A stretch of 57,909 nt of DNA from Kribbella albertanoniae (GCF_004348455.1 NZ_SMKA01000023.1:1-57909), one strand, 5' to 3'; positions 17,095 to 26,396 are shown, numbered from the stretch's first letter. Made by a program: numbers and translations. The notes: generated from the sequence alone by a model not told the origin.

Positions 17095-17459
17095 CGTTGG
17101 TTCGTCCTCCAGCTCTCGGCATCGGTCAGGAGGCCGGTCAGCCTGCCGCGCAGCGCGGTGAGTTCAGCGATCCGCTGATCCACCTCGGCGATCCGGATCC
17201 GGTACGCCGTCAGCGACGCCGGGCACACGTCGGCCCGGTCATTGCCGGCGCGCAGGCACTCGATGAACGGGTACGTCTGCTCCGCGGTCAGCCCGAGACT
17301 CAGCAACGCCTTCACCTCGCGCACGATCACCACGTCCTCGGCCTCGTACGCGCGGTACCCGTTGGACTCCCGGCGCGGCTTCAGCAACCCCTGCGACTCG
17401 TAGTACCGCACCGCCTTCACCGTCACCCCGGCCGCTGCCGCCAGATCCCCGATCCGCAT
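17091..17459 (-). CDS. MerR-family regulator upstream of thioredoxin
   Basis: The 122-residue protein begins with the MerR helix-turn-helix (MRIGDLAAAAGVTVKAVRYY, then GYRAYEAEDV) and continues into a dimerisation coiled coil (ISEV-like helix near residues 90-115). It has only two cysteines, Cys68 and Cys79 (ECLRAGNDRADVC), which could act as a thiol sensor; this is inference. AAGGAGG precedes the ATG. The start of thioredoxin overlaps its stop. A dyad with the MerR-type spacing lies upstream at 17487-17508, so it should activate its own operon when the sensor is triggered. Confidence 0.88.
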   Translation of the reverse strand: MRIGDLAAAAGVTVKAVRYYESQGLLKPRRESNGYRAYEAEDVVIVREVKALLSLGLTAEQTYPFIECLRAGNDRADVCPASLTAYRIRIAEVDQRIAELTALRGRLTGLLTDAESWRTNQR

Positions 17460-17486
17460 CCCGCCTCCTTGTGATCCCCACGCTAA

Positions 17487-17508
17487 ACCTTGCCCCCAGG
17501 GTCAAGGT
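17487..17508 (-). promoter_or_regulatory. MerR-type operator in a long-spacer promoter
   Basis: The dyad ACCTTGCCCCCAGGGTCAAGGT (arms ACCTTGnCCC / GGGnCAAGGT) lies 28 nt upstream of the MerR start. On the reverse strand a TTGACC (-35) precedes it and TAGCGT (-10) follows, giving a spacer of about 20 bp. Over-long spacers that the regulator untwists are the hallmark of MerR-controlled promoters. Confidence 0.65.
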
Positions 17509-17544
17509 CAAGTCCAAGTCTGCCGTACCCACACCAACTCTGAC

Positions 17545-17560
17545 TTCGACCTGCATCGAA
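17545..17560. promoter_or_regulatory. TTCGA-N6-TCGAA palindrome upstream of RHS2
   Basis: TTCGACCTGCATCGAA ends 69 nt before the ATG of RHS2. The pattern and the distance match the right arm before RHS1, which ends 72 nt before its ATG. From here to the start both genes also share AATCGTTGGAAT and GCCCAC segments, so the control region is conserved between the paralogues. Confidence 0.5.
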
Positions 17561-17629
17561 CGGCTTGCCGGTACCGGGGTGAATCGTTGGAATGGCATCG
17601 CCCACCCATCTCGCCGAGAGGACGCACGC

Positions 17630-20600
17630 ATGCGCCTCCCCCGCCCGAGTTCGAAGACCACCCGGATCACGATCTCGACCGCCACCGCCCTTGCGCTGCT
17701 CGCGACCGTCTGGGGGCCAGCTGCCCAAGCGGCCCCGGTCCGCGACGACCCTGCGTGGAAACCGACGAAACAGAAGTCCGTCCCCACCAAGCCGTTCACT
17801 CCGGTCCCCAAGGCCGCCGACCCTGCCGAGGCCGCGGCGGCGAAGCCACGCACAGCGAAGGTGAGCTGGCCGGCCGACGGCGCCGCCGACGTGTCCGTTC
17901 CGGTGCCGAAGGCCGGCTGGCAGACCCAACTGGCGGGCGGCCTGGCCACCGGCCCCAAGGTCCAGGCCGGCAAGCTTCCGATCTGGGTCGGCACGCCGGC
18001 GGCGAACTCCGCGTCCGCCGCCACCACTGTCGCCGAGAGCACGCCGGGCAAGGTACACATCGGCCTTGCCCGCCGCGGTACCGACAGCCTGGAACTGAAG
18101 GTCAACCGCACCGACGGCGTCGCCAAGAGCGGCAAGGTTTCGCTCCAGTTGCGCTACGAGGACTTCCGGGACGCCTTCGGTGGCGACTGGGCCCAGCGCC
18201 TGCGCGTGATCGACCGGTCCACGGGCAAGCCCATCGCTGTGCAGAACAACGGCAACGGCAACCTCACCGCCGACGTCCCCGTCGCCGCGCGGACATCGAC
18301 GTTCACAGTCACCGCCGGTCCGTCCGGCGGCACCGGCAACTTCGGCGCCTCGCAGCTCGCCCCGACCGCGACCTGGCAGGTCGGCGGCTCCTCCGGCGAC
18401 TTCGGCTGGCAGTACCCGATGACGGTCCCGCCGAGCAACGGCGGCCCGACCCCCAAGATCAGCCTCGACTACAGCTCCGGCGGCGTCGACGGCCGGACGG
18501 CCTCGACCAACAATCAGCCGTCGTGGGGTGGCCAAGGGTTCGATCTGCAGCCTGGTGGTTCGATCGAGCAGCGGTTCGCCTCCTGTGCGTCGAAGACCGA
18601 GAGCACCGGGAACAACGGCACCAAGATCACCGGCGACATGTGCTGGGCCGGCGAGAACGCCACGTTCACACTGAACGGTAAAGGTGGCGAGCTCGTCCGT
18701 GACGACGTCACGAAGACCTGGCATCCGCGCGCCGACGACGGCTCCGTGATCGAGAAGCTGTCCGGCGCCGACAACGGCGACGACGGCCGCACCGACCTCG
18801 AGAAGGGCGAGCACTGGCGCCTCACCACCAAGGACGGCACGAAGTACTACTTCGGGCTGAACAAGTTGCCTGGGGCCACCACTCAGCGGACAAACTCCGG
18901 CTGGACGGTGCCGGTGTTCGGCAACCACTCCGGCGAGCAGTGCTTCACCGCCGGCAACTTCGCCGCCTCGTCCTGCCAGCAGATCTACAAGTGGAACCTC
19001 GACTACGTCGTCGACAGGCAAGGCAACACCATGAGCCTGTTCTACGACACCGAGACCAACTACTACGGCAAGAACCAGACCGCGACCGACGTGGCGCCGT
19101 ACATCCGCGGCGGCAACATCCGCACCATCGAGTACGGTCAGCGCGACGGCACCACCTTCAGCACTCCGGCCGTCGGCAAGGTCGAGTTCAGCACCACCGA
19201 GCGCTGCCGGGACGGGAGCGCCTGCACCGGGGCCGACGACTACCCGGACACGCCTCTCGACCAGCGGTGCATGGGTCCGAACAACACCAAGCCCGACAAG
19301 TGCGAGAACAAGCACAATGCGACGTTCTTCACCACGAAGAAGCTGTCGAAGGTCAGCACCTACATCTACCGCGGCACGAGCTTCGACCTGGTCAGCACCT
19401 GGAACCTGCGGCACAGCTTCCCCGAGAACGGCGACGGCACCAAGCCCGGTCTCTGGCTCGAAGCCATCACGTACGCCGGCCACGTCGGCAACGCCGGCGG
19501 CATCGCCATCCCCGAGGTCAACCTCGACGGCATCCAGCTGGCCAACCGGGTCGACAAGGTCGGCGACAACCTGCCCGAAATGAACTGGTGGCGCGTCAAC
19601 CGCGTCTCCTACGGCACCGGCGGCGAACTTGCCATCGGCTACTACCCCACCGACTGCAAACCGGGCGATGTACCGGCCGCTGACACCAACGGCCGCCGCT
19701 GCCACCCGATGAAATGGACACCTCCAGGCTCCACGACCGAGCGGCAGGACTGGTTCCACAAGTACGTCGTCAAATCTGTCACCGAGACCGACCGAATCTC
19801 CGGCAACGAGCCGACCGTGACGACAGTCGAGTACCCCGGTGCCCCGGCGTGGCGGCACGACGACGAGGACGGATTGGTCGAGATCGGCCAGAAGACCTGG
19901 TCGCAATGGCGCGGCTACGACCGCACCATCGTCCGCAAGGGCAACGTCGGCGGTCCGCAGACCGTGACCGAGAACCGCTTCTTCCGCGGCATGGACGGCG
20001 ACAAGACCGGCACCCCTGGCACCTTCAAGGACGTGAAGGTGCAGGACTCCACCGGCGCCCTGGTCGAGGACCAGGCACCCCTGTCCGGCCAGCCGCTCGA
20101 GACCCGCACCTTCAACGGCACCGAAGAAGTCCAGCGCACGATCAACGACCAGTGGGTGTCCGGAGCGACGTCGACCCGGGTGCGGTCCTGGGCGACAGTC
20201 AGTTCGTTCCAGGTCGAGCAGGGCGGCAACCGGCAGACCGAGCAACTGGCCGGTGGCGGTGAACGCAAGAGTCAGGCCTTCAACACCTACGACGATGACG
20301 GCGTACTGAAGAGCAAGACGGACCTCAACGACCTGAGTACGGCGGCCGACGACAGCTGCACGTCCTTCGAGTACACCTCGAACCCGGCCGCCGGGATCAG
20401 CGAAGTCCCGAAGCGGGAGCTCACGGTGGCGGTTGCCTGTGGCAAGCCGTACACCAAGGAGCAGGTGATCGAGGACAACCGCACCTACTACGACGACGCG
20501 ACGTCACTGGATGCGGCGCCGACGAAGGCCAACGCGACCAAGACGGAGCGACTGTCCGGCTTCGCGGCCGACGGCACCCCGCAGTACCAGGTGGCCGGCG

Positions 20601-23600
20601 TGACGAAGTACGACACGCTCGGTCGCGCGACCGAGATGAGCAACCCGAAGAACGAGACCAGCAAGGTCGTCTACACCCCGGCCGGTCCGGGTCCGGTCAC
20701 CAAGGTCGAGTCGATCAAGCCCAACGGCCACACGACCATCGTCGAACTCGAACCGGCCTGGGGCCAGCAAGTCGCCACCACGGACGAGTCCGGCAAGCGG
20801 ACCGAGGCGATCTACGACCCGCTCGGCCGGACCACCAAGGTCTGGTACCCCGGCCGCACCGGCGCCGTGACGGCCAAGTTCGCCACCGCGGGCGCGAACG
20901 AGGCCGGTCTGGCGGCCGCTGCCGACAACGCCGCCGTACCGGACGTCTCCTACACCTACGGCATCTTCGACAACTCGCCGTTGACGGTGACGACCACTTC
21001 ACTGCAGACCGACGGGACCACCGACGCGGCAGTGGAGATCTACGACGGCCTGATGCGGCCGCGCCAGTCCAAGGAATCGCTACGGACCGGCGGGAGCGTC
21101 GTCAGCGATGTGAAGTACGACAGCCGCGGCCTCGAAGTGAAGCAGAACGGGCCGTACTACCAGGACTCCCCGGTGACCGAGAAGCTCGTCACTCCGGTGG
21201 AGGAGGAACTGCCGACCCAGAAGGTCACCTTGTACGACCTGGCCGGCCGTCCGACCACCGAGCAGGTGAAATCCTTCAACCGGGTGCTGTGGGAAACCAA
21301 GCACACCTACTCCGGTGACAGCGAAACCGTCGACCCACCCACCGGCGAAACCCCGATCACCAGGATCACCGACGTACAGGGCCGGCTGCTCGAGATGCGC
21401 CAGTACACGGGCGACTCGGCGTCGGGCACCTACGACAAGACGACGTACGGGTACACCCAGCGTGGCCAGCTGGCCGCGGTGACCGACCCGGCCGGCAACC
21501 AGTGGACCTACGAGTACGACGTTCGCGGCCGCAAGACCAAGGAGGTCGACCCGGACAAGGGCACCACCACGTTCGCCTACGACGACCTCGACAAGGTCAG
21601 CACCCAGACCGACAGCCGTGGGCAGACGTTGGCCTTCGAGTACGACGTCCTCGGCCGGACGACCGCCGTCCGCGAGGGTTCGGCCACCGGACCGAAGCGT
21701 GCCGAGTTCGTCTTCGACACCCTGCTGGCCGGGATGCCGACCTCCTCCACCCGCTACGACAAGGACGGCAACCCCTACATCAACCGGGTCACCGGCTACG
21801 ACGTCCGCGGCCGAGCCACCGGCAACGAGTACGTGATCCCGGCCAACGAAGGAAAGCTCGCCGGCACCTACCAGTTCACCAGCACCTATCGCGACGACGG
21901 CCAGCTCGACACCGAAACCCTGCCGGCTGTCGGCGGGCTGCCGGGCGAGACACTCACCTACGGCTACAACGGCAAGGACCAGCCCACCACGCTGGCGTCC
22001 GGGAACACGTCGTACGTGCGTGGAACGTCGTACACGGCGTTCGGTGAGGCCGAGTCGATCACGATGGGCTCGACCAACGGCAAATGGGTCTCGATCGGTT
22101 ACAGCTACGAGGAAGGCACCCGCCGGCTCTCCAAGGTCACCACCGAACGCGAACTGTCACCGAGCCTGGTCTCCGAGGTCGACTACGGGTACGACGACTC
22201 GGGAAACATCAAGCAGGTCAACGACCGGCCCTCCTCGCTCACCGGCGAGCAGACCGACACGCAGTGCTTCGACTACGACTACCTGCGCCGGATGACCGCG
22301 GCGTGGACTCCGAAGCCGGGAGCGGACAACGCGCCGGGCGACTGCAGCACGGCTCCGGCAGCCGCGAACCTCGGCGGGCCCGCGCCGTACTGGCACAGCT
22401 GGACCTTCGACAAGATCGGCAACCGCAAGACCGAGACGAGGACCTCGGCCAGCGGTTCGACGACCGCGACGTACAACTACCCGGCCGCCGGACAGGCGCG
22501 GCCGCACGCGGTGCAGAGCGTCGTCACCACCGGCACCGGTATGCCGGCCGGCGGCCGCACCGACACCTACACCTACAACGAGGCCGGCGACCGGACGGCG
22601 CGATCTGTCGGCGGGGTCGGCGAGACGTACACCTGGAACTTCGAGGACGACCTGGAGAAGGTCACCAAGAACGGCCAGGACACGTCGTTCCTGTACGACG
22701 CCAACGGTGAACGGCTGATCCGGCGCGACAACACCGGTACGACGCTCTACCTCGGCGACACCGAACTCCTGCTCAAGCCCGGTGCGGCCGAGGCCGAGGG
22801 GACCAGGCACTACGAGTTCGGCGGCAAGACGGTGGCGGTGCGGACCAAGGGCCAGCTGTACTGGCTCGGCGCCGACCACCACGGCACATCGACCACCGCG
22901 ATCGCCGACAACGCCACCCAGACCGTCCAGCGACGCCGCGAGGACCCGTACGGCAACCAGCGCGGTACGACGCCGACAGCCTGGCCGGGACAGCGTGGCT
23001 TCGTCGGCGGCACGAACGACCCGACGACCGGACTCGTGCATCTCGGTGCCCGGGAGTACGACCCGACGATCGGCAAGTTCATCTCCGTCGACCCACAACT
23101 CGACAACACCGATCCGCAGTCGCTGAACGCCTATGTCTACGGGAACAACAACCCGATCACGTTCAGCGACCCGGACGGCATGTCCTGGTTCAGCAGCATC
23201 GTCGAGAGCATCAAGACCGTCGCGACCACCGTCACGAACCGAGTGGTCGAGACAGTCAAGGAGACCATCAACGTCGCCTCGACCGTGGTCAACTGGGTCA
23301 AGGACACCGCGACCCAGACCTTCGAAGCGATCAAGTACGTCGTCACCCACCCCGTCGAAGTCATCAAGAAGATCGAGAAGACCGTCAAGACCGTGGTCAA
23401 GACGGCGATCAAGGTCGCGGTCAAGGTCGCCAAGAAGGTCAACGAGATCCGCAAGGATCCGATCGGGTCGATCAAGAAGGCCGCCAAGGCGGTGGTCAAA
23501 ACAGCGGTCGCGGTGGCCCACGGGGTCAAGGCCGCCGCGGTGAAGGCGGCCAAGTGGGTCTACGAGAACCGCAAGATGATCCTGCAGGTCGTCGCCGAGA

Positions 23601-24052
23601 TCGCCATCACGGTCGCCCTGACAGCGGTCACCGGAGGGATCGCCGGAGCGGCGATGCTGGCCGTCCGTGGGGTGATGATGGCCAGCCGGGTCGCGTCGGC
23701 GGCGAAACGGCTCACCTCGGTCGTGAAGGGTGTCGGGCAGGCCGTGCAGAAGGCCAGCGCGAACCGGAAGCTCGAGCGGATCTTCGACAAGCCGAGCCGG
23801 ATCCTCGACAAGGATCCGGGCAAGATCAAGTCGGTCGTGGAGAAGTCCGGAAACTTCCGGACCGGAACACTCGGGCGGGGCAGCGCGCGCGGCCGCGGCT
23901 TCAAGGCCCAGGAGGTCAACGACGCCGGCAACCTGACCGGACGCAACCTCCAGTGGCATCCCGGCGGCGGGCATCATGGACCCAACCCGTACTGGAAGGT
24001 TTCCAGCGGCAAGGGCACCGAGCGCATCGGCCACAACCTCGAGAACATCTAA
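17630..24052 (+). CDS. Secreted RHS/YD-repeat polymorphic toxin 2
   Basis: The ATG at 17630 follows GAGAGGAC and yields 2,140 residues. The frame is open further upstream, but only from here is there a signal peptide (ISTATALALLATVWGPAAQA, then APVRDDP). It is collinear with RHS1 over about 2,000 residues: N-terminal beta region, YD repeats, RHS core end (GLVHLGAREYDPTIGKFIS, DPDGMS), Lys/Val helices and a hydrophobic segment. From about residue 2003 the sequences part. The tip here is basic, with RGSARGRGFKAQEVNDAGN and HPGGGHHGPNPYWKVS, the latter rich in candidate catalytic His. The tip's activity is not recognised; an RNase-like fold is a guess. A 121-bp stretch (22032-22152) is identical to RHS1, pointing to recent duplication or gene conversion. 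Confidence 0.88.
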   Translation: MRLPRPSSKTTRITISTATALALLATVWGPAAQAAPVRDDPAWKPTKQKSVPTKPFTPVPKAADPAEAAAAKPRTAKVSWPADGAADVSVPVPKAGWQTQLAGGLATGPKVQAGKLPIWVGTPAANSASAATTVAESTPGKVHIGLARRGTDSLELKVNRTDGVAKSGKVSLQLRYEDFRDAFGGDWAQRLRVIDRSTGKPIAVQNNGNGNLTADVPVAARTSTFTVTAGPSGGTGNFGASQLAPTATWQVGGSSGDFGWQYPMTVPPSNGGPTPKISLDYSSGGVDGRTASTNNQPSWGGQGFDLQPGGSIEQRFASCASKTESTGNNGTKITGDMCWAGENATFTLNGKGGELVRDDVTKTWHPRADDGSVIEKLSGADNGDDGRTDLEKGEHWRLTTKDGTKYYFGLNKLPGATTQRTNSGWTVPVFGNHSGEQCFTAGNFAASSCQQIYKWNLDYVVDRQGNTMSLFYDTETNYYGKNQTATDVAPYIRGGNIRTIEYGQRDGTTFSTPAVGKVEFSTTERCRDGSACTGADDYPDTPLDQRCMGPNNTKPDKCENKHNATFFTTKKLSKVSTYIYRGTSFDLVSTWNLRHSFPENGDGTKPGLWLEAITYAGHVGNAGGIAIPEVNLDGIQLANRVDKVGDNLPEMNWWRVNRVSYGTGGELAIGYYPTDCKPGDVPAADTNGRRCHPMKWTPPGSTTERQDWFHKYVVKSVTETDRISGNEPTVTTVEYPGAPAWRHDDEDGLVEIGQKTWSQWRGYDRTIVRKGNVGGPQTVTENRFFRGMDGDKTGTPGTFKDVKVQDSTGALVEDQAPLSGQPLETRTFNGTEEVQRTINDQWVSGATSTRVRSWATVSSFQVEQGGNRQTEQLAGGGERKSQAFNTYDDDGVLKSKTDLNDLSTAADDSCTSFEYTSNPAAGISEVPKRELTVAVACGKPYTKEQVIEDNRTYYDDATSLDAAPTKANATKTERLSGFAADGTPQYQVAGVTKYDTLGRATEMSNPKNETSKVVYTPAGPGPVTKVESIKPNGHTTIVELEPAWGQQVATTDESGKRTEAIYDPLGRTTKVWYPGRTGAVTAKFATAGANEAGLAAAADNAAVPDVSYTYGIFDNSPLTVTTTSLQTDGTTDAAVEIYDGLMRPRQSKESLRTGGSVVSDVKYDSRGLEVKQNGPYYQDSPVTEKLVTPVEEELPTQKVTLYDLAGRPTTEQVKSFNRVLWETKHTYSGDSETVDPPTGETPITRITDVQGRLLEMRQYTGDSASGTYDKTTYGYTQRGQLAAVTDPAGNQWTYEYDVRGRKTKEVDPDKGTTTFAYDDLDKVSTQTDSRGQTLAFEYDVLGRTTAVREGSATGPKRAEFVFDTLLAGMPTSSTRYDKDGNPYINRVTGYDVRGRATGNEYVIPANEGKLAGTYQFTSTYRDDGQLDTETLPAVGGLPGETLTYGYNGKDQPTTLASGNTSYVRGTSYTAFGEAESITMGSTNGKWVSIGYSYEEGTRRLSKVTTERELSPSLVSEVDYGYDDSGNIKQVNDRPSSLTGEQTDTQCFDYDYLRRMTAAWTPKPGADNAPGDCSTAPAAANLGGPAPYWHSWTFDKIGNRKTETRTSASGSTTATYNYPAAGQARPHAVQSVVTTGTGMPAGGRTDTYTYNEAGDRTARSVGGVGETYTWNFEDDLEKVTKNGQDTSFLYDANGERLIRRDNTGTTLYLGDTELLLKPGAAEAEGTRHYEFGGKTVAVRTKGQLYWLGADHHGTSTTAIADNATQTVQRRREDPYGNQRGTTPTAWPGQRGFVGGTNDPTTGLVHLGAREYDPTIGKFISVDPQLDNTDPQSLNAYVYGNNNPITFSDPDGMSWFSSIVESIKTVATTVTNRVVETVKETINVASTVVNWVKDTATQTFEAIKYVVTHPVEVIKKIEKTVKTVVKTAIKVAVKVAKKVNEIRKDPIGSIKKAAKAVVKTAVAVAHGVKAAAVKAAKWVYENRKMILQVVAEIAITVALTAVTGGIAGAAMLAVRGVMMASRVASAAKRLTSVVKGVGQAVQKASANRKLERIFDKPSRILDKDPGKIKSVVEKSGNFRTGTLGRGSARGRGFKAQEVNDAGNLTGRNLQWHPGGGHHGPNPYWKVSSGKGTERIGHNLENI

Positions 24053-24060
24053 GGATCACG

Positions 24061-24396
24061 ATGACCGGCAACTCGCGACAACTGATCGCCTTGCTGCGGG
24101 CGGTGGCCCGGCTGGCGCTGCCCGCAGCAGATCAGGAGGCCTATCTCGCGGGGATCGGAGTGGGTGACCTCGCGGACGAGCTCGCGCTCGACCTCGAGGA
24201 CGCACCCCAACTGGGAGTTCAGCTCGGCCTCACCCAGGCCGAGCTGGACCTCCTGACCACGATCGACCAGCACCTCGAGCAGATGTCCGGCCCCGGCAAC
24301 GAAAAGCTCTGGCGCGGCCCGGCCCTGCACACCGACGAACGCTGGGCCGAGGTTCGTCAGCTCGCTCGCCAGTTCCTGTTCCTGCAGGGGCAGTGA
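24061..24396 (+). CDS. Candidate immunity protein for RHS toxin 2
   Basis: The ATG at 24061 is 8 nt after the RHS2 stop, with AAGGA between them. The 111-residue product is predicted all-helical and acidic (QLIALLRAVARLALPAADQ, DLADELALDLEDAPQLG, ELDLLTTIDQHLEQM), has no signal or membrane segment, and belongs to no family I recognise. It is unrelated to the protein following RHS1, as expected if each protects against its own toxin tip. A strong hairpin at 24401 closes the unit. The role is inferred from position and from the mismatch between the two downstream genes. Confidence 0.62.
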   Translation: MTGNSRQLIALLRAVARLALPAADQEAYLAGIGVGDLADELALDLEDAPQLGVQLGLTQAELDLLTTIDQHLEQMSGPGNEKLWRGPALHTDERWAEVRQLARQFLFLQGQ

Positions 24397-24400
24397 CCTC

Positions 24401-24435
24401 GAGCACCCGGTCTCCTCTCAGGAGGCCGGGTGCTC
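24401..24435. terminator. Bidirectional hairpin terminator
   Basis: GAGCACCCGG (24401-24410) pairs with CCGGGTGCTC (24426-24435), with an inner CTCC/GGAG pairing. It lies between the convergent RHS2-immunity unit and the nucleosidase gene, so it can end both transcripts. Confidence 0.78.
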
Positions 24436-24481
24436 AGGCGTGGCAGTACACCTCGTCCAGTTCGTCCCGGCAGCGGACGCG

Positions 24482-25036
24482 TCATACCTGCCGGACGTAC
24501 TGCGTCAGCCACTCGCCCAGCACCTTGGCGCTGGCGTCGACCATGGCCGGCCAGTCGTAGGCGGAGTCGTCGGCCGAGTCCGACACGTGCTTGACGACCT
24601 TCACCGGTACGCCGAACTCGCGGCAGGCGTAGACGACGCCGTACGCCTCCATGTCCACCAACTGCGCCCGCTCCGCGAGCCGGTCCCGTACGACGGGGTC
24701 GGCCACGAACACGTCGCCCGACGCCAGCACCGTCCCGTCACCCCCGTCGATCGGCAACTCCTCCTGCGGATCCAGCCCGATCGCCCGGATCGCCTCCGCG
24801 TTCAGATCGTGATTGATCACCACGCTCGGCAGATAGATCCCCGACAACCCGTCCCGCAGCGCCCCCGTCGTACCAACATTCAGCACCACCAGCTCCGAAA
24901 CATCTCGAGCCGCCAACGCCCGCGCCACCGCCACCGCAGCCTGCGTCTTCCCGACCCCCGTGATCAGCACCGGCAGCCCCTCCGGCACATACCGAGCCTC
25001 ACCAGGGATCGCGGACACCACAAGGTAATTGGTCAC
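24482..25036 (-). CDS. Nucleoside phosphorylase-superfamily protein (MTA/SAH nucleosidase-like)
   Basis: The 184-residue protein shows the PNP/UDP phosphorylase fold: VVSAIPGEARY, the glycine-rich LNVGTTGALRDGL loop, LASGDVFVADP, the ribose-binding VDMEAYGVVYACREFGVPV, and VKHVSDSADD with the catalytic Asp. MTA/SAH nucleosidases split 5'-methylthioadenosine and S-adenosylhomocysteine. At 184 residues it is shorter than typical MtnN (about 230), so the exact nucleoside is uncertain. The GTG start overlaps the stop of the upstream small gene (GTGA). It lies at the end of the isoprenoid operon. Confidence 0.8.
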   Translation of the reverse strand: MTNYLVVSAIPGEARYVPEGLPVLITGVGKTQAAVAVARALAARDVSELVVLNVGTTGALRDGLSGIYLPSVVINHDLNAEAIRAIGLDPQEELPIDGGDGTVLASGDVFVADPVVRDRLAERAQLVDMEAYGVVYACREFGVPVKVVKHVSDSADDSAYDWPAMVDASAKVLGEWLTQYVRQV

Positions 25037-25245
25037 GGCGCGAGGCTATCGGAGGTCGACTCCCGGGCCTTCTCGATGAGCCTGTCGAGGTCCCGGCCGC
25101 CGCCGTACCGCCATCCATGCTCCGACGGGCCGAACTCCATCTCGACCTCGTTCAATGTCGCAATGAGCTCCTCGGCACGCTCGCGACTCCACGGCCTTCC
25201 ATCGCCCGTGCGGATGTCATCCAGGTGCGTTGGCTCGTCCCCCAC
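25033..25245 (-). CDS. Small conserved-looking hypothetical protein
   Basis: A 70-residue, highly charged soluble protein (WSRERAEELIATLNEVEMEFG, HGWRYGGGRDLDRLIEKARES) starts at GTG 2 nt after the ispG stop and overlaps the nucleosidase start by 4 nt (GTGA). The tight packing on both sides supports it as a real gene of the operon. I do not recognise the family. Confidence 0.65.
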   Translation of the reverse strand: MGDEPTHLDDIRTGDGRPWSRERAEELIATLNEVEMEFGPSEHGWRYGGGRDLDRLIEKARESTSDSLAP

Positions 25246-25247
25246 GT

Positions 25248-26396
25248 TCAGCCGACCGTGACGGAGGGTTCGCCGGTGGCGGTGTCGCCCATTTCTTCGG
25301 CGATGCGGAGGGCTTCTTCGATCAGGGTCTCGACGATCTTGGACTCGGGGACGGTCTTGATGACCTCGCCCTTGACGAAGATCTGGCCCTTGCCGTTGCC
25401 GGAGGCGACGCCGAGGTCGGCTTCGCGGGCTTCGCCGGGGCCGTTCACGACGCAGCCCATGACGGCGACGCGGAGCGGGACCTCCATGCCTTCGAGGCCG
25501 GCGGTGACCTGCTCGGCGAGGGTGTAGACGTCGACCTGGGCGCGGCCGCAGGAGGGGCAGGAGACGATCTCGAGCTTGCGCTCGCGCAGGTTCAGCGACT
25601 GCAGGATCTGCAGGCCGACCTTGACCTCTTCGACCGGCGGGGCCGAGAGCGAGACGCGGATGGTGTCGCCGATGCCCTTGGAGAGCAGGGCGCCGAACGC
25701 GGTGGCGGACTTGATCGTGCCCTGGAAGGCGGGGCCGGCCTCGGTGACGCCGAGGTGCAGGGGCCAGTCGCCGCGCTCGGAGAGCAGCTCGTAGGCGCGG
25801 ACCATGATCACCGGGTCGTTGTGCTTCACGGAGATCTTGAAGTCGTGGAAGCCGTGCTCCTCGAACAGCGACGCCTCCCAGACCGCGGACTCGACCAGCG
25901 CCTCGGGCGTGGCCTTGCCGTACTTCTTCAGCAGCCGCGGGTCGAGCGAACCGGCGTTGACGCCGATCCGGATCGAGGTGCCGTGGTCCTTGGCGGCGGC
26001 CGCGATCTCCTTGACCTGGTCGTCGAACTTGCGGATGTTGCCCGGGTTCACCCGGACCGCCGCACAGCCGGCCTCGATCGCGGCGAACACGTACTTCGGC
26101 TGGAAGTGGATGTCGGCGATCACCGGGAGCTGCGAGTGCTGCGCGATCTCGGCCAGCGCGTCGGCATCGTCCTGCGACGGGCAGGCGACCCGGACGATGT
26201 CGCAGCCGGCCGCGGTCAGCTCGGCGATCTGCTGCAGCGTGGTGTTGACGTCGGAGGTCAGCGTCGTGGTCATCGACTGCACCGAGACCGGCGCGTCGCC
26301 ACCGACCAGCACCTTGCCCACCTTGATCTGGCGGGTCTTACGGCGCGGGGCCAGGACGGGCGGCGGCAGCGCGGGCATGCCCAGGGAGATGCTCAT
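25248..26396 (-). CDS. ispG: 4-hydroxy-3-methylbut-2-en-1-yl diphosphate synthase (flavodoxin)
   Basis: The 382-residue IspG (GcpE) converts MEcPP to HMBPP, the penultimate step of the MEP isoprenoid pathway, in the cytoplasm. The N-terminal TIM barrel carries [31 protein letters not shown] and RVNPGN. The C-terminal iron-sulfur domain has [11 protein letters not shown] and [14 protein letters not shown], which supply the Cys ligands of the [4Fe-4S] cluster. The length matches actinobacterial IspG. It is last of the dxr-rip-ispG block, the order known in mycobacteria and streptomycetes, 25 bp after the protease gene. Confidence 0.97.
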   Translation of the reverse strand: MSISLGMPALPPPVLAPRRKTRQIKVGKVLVGGDAPVSVQSMTTTLTSDVNTTLQQIAELTAAGCDIVRVACPSQDDADALAEIAQHSQLPVIADIHFQPKYVFAAIEAGCAAVRVNPGNIRKFDDQVKEIAAAAKDHGTSIRIGVNAGSLDPRLLKKYGKATPEALVESAVWEASLFEEHGFHDFKISVKHNDPVIMVRAYELLSERGDWPLHLGVTEAGPAFQGTIKSATAFGALLSKGIGDTIRVSLSAPPVEEVKVGLQILQSLNLRERKLEIVSCPSCGRAQVDVYTLAEQVTAGLEGMEVPLRVAVMGCVVNGPGEAREADLGVASGNGKGQIFVKGEVIKTVPESKIVETLIEEALRIAEEMGDTATGEPSVTVG

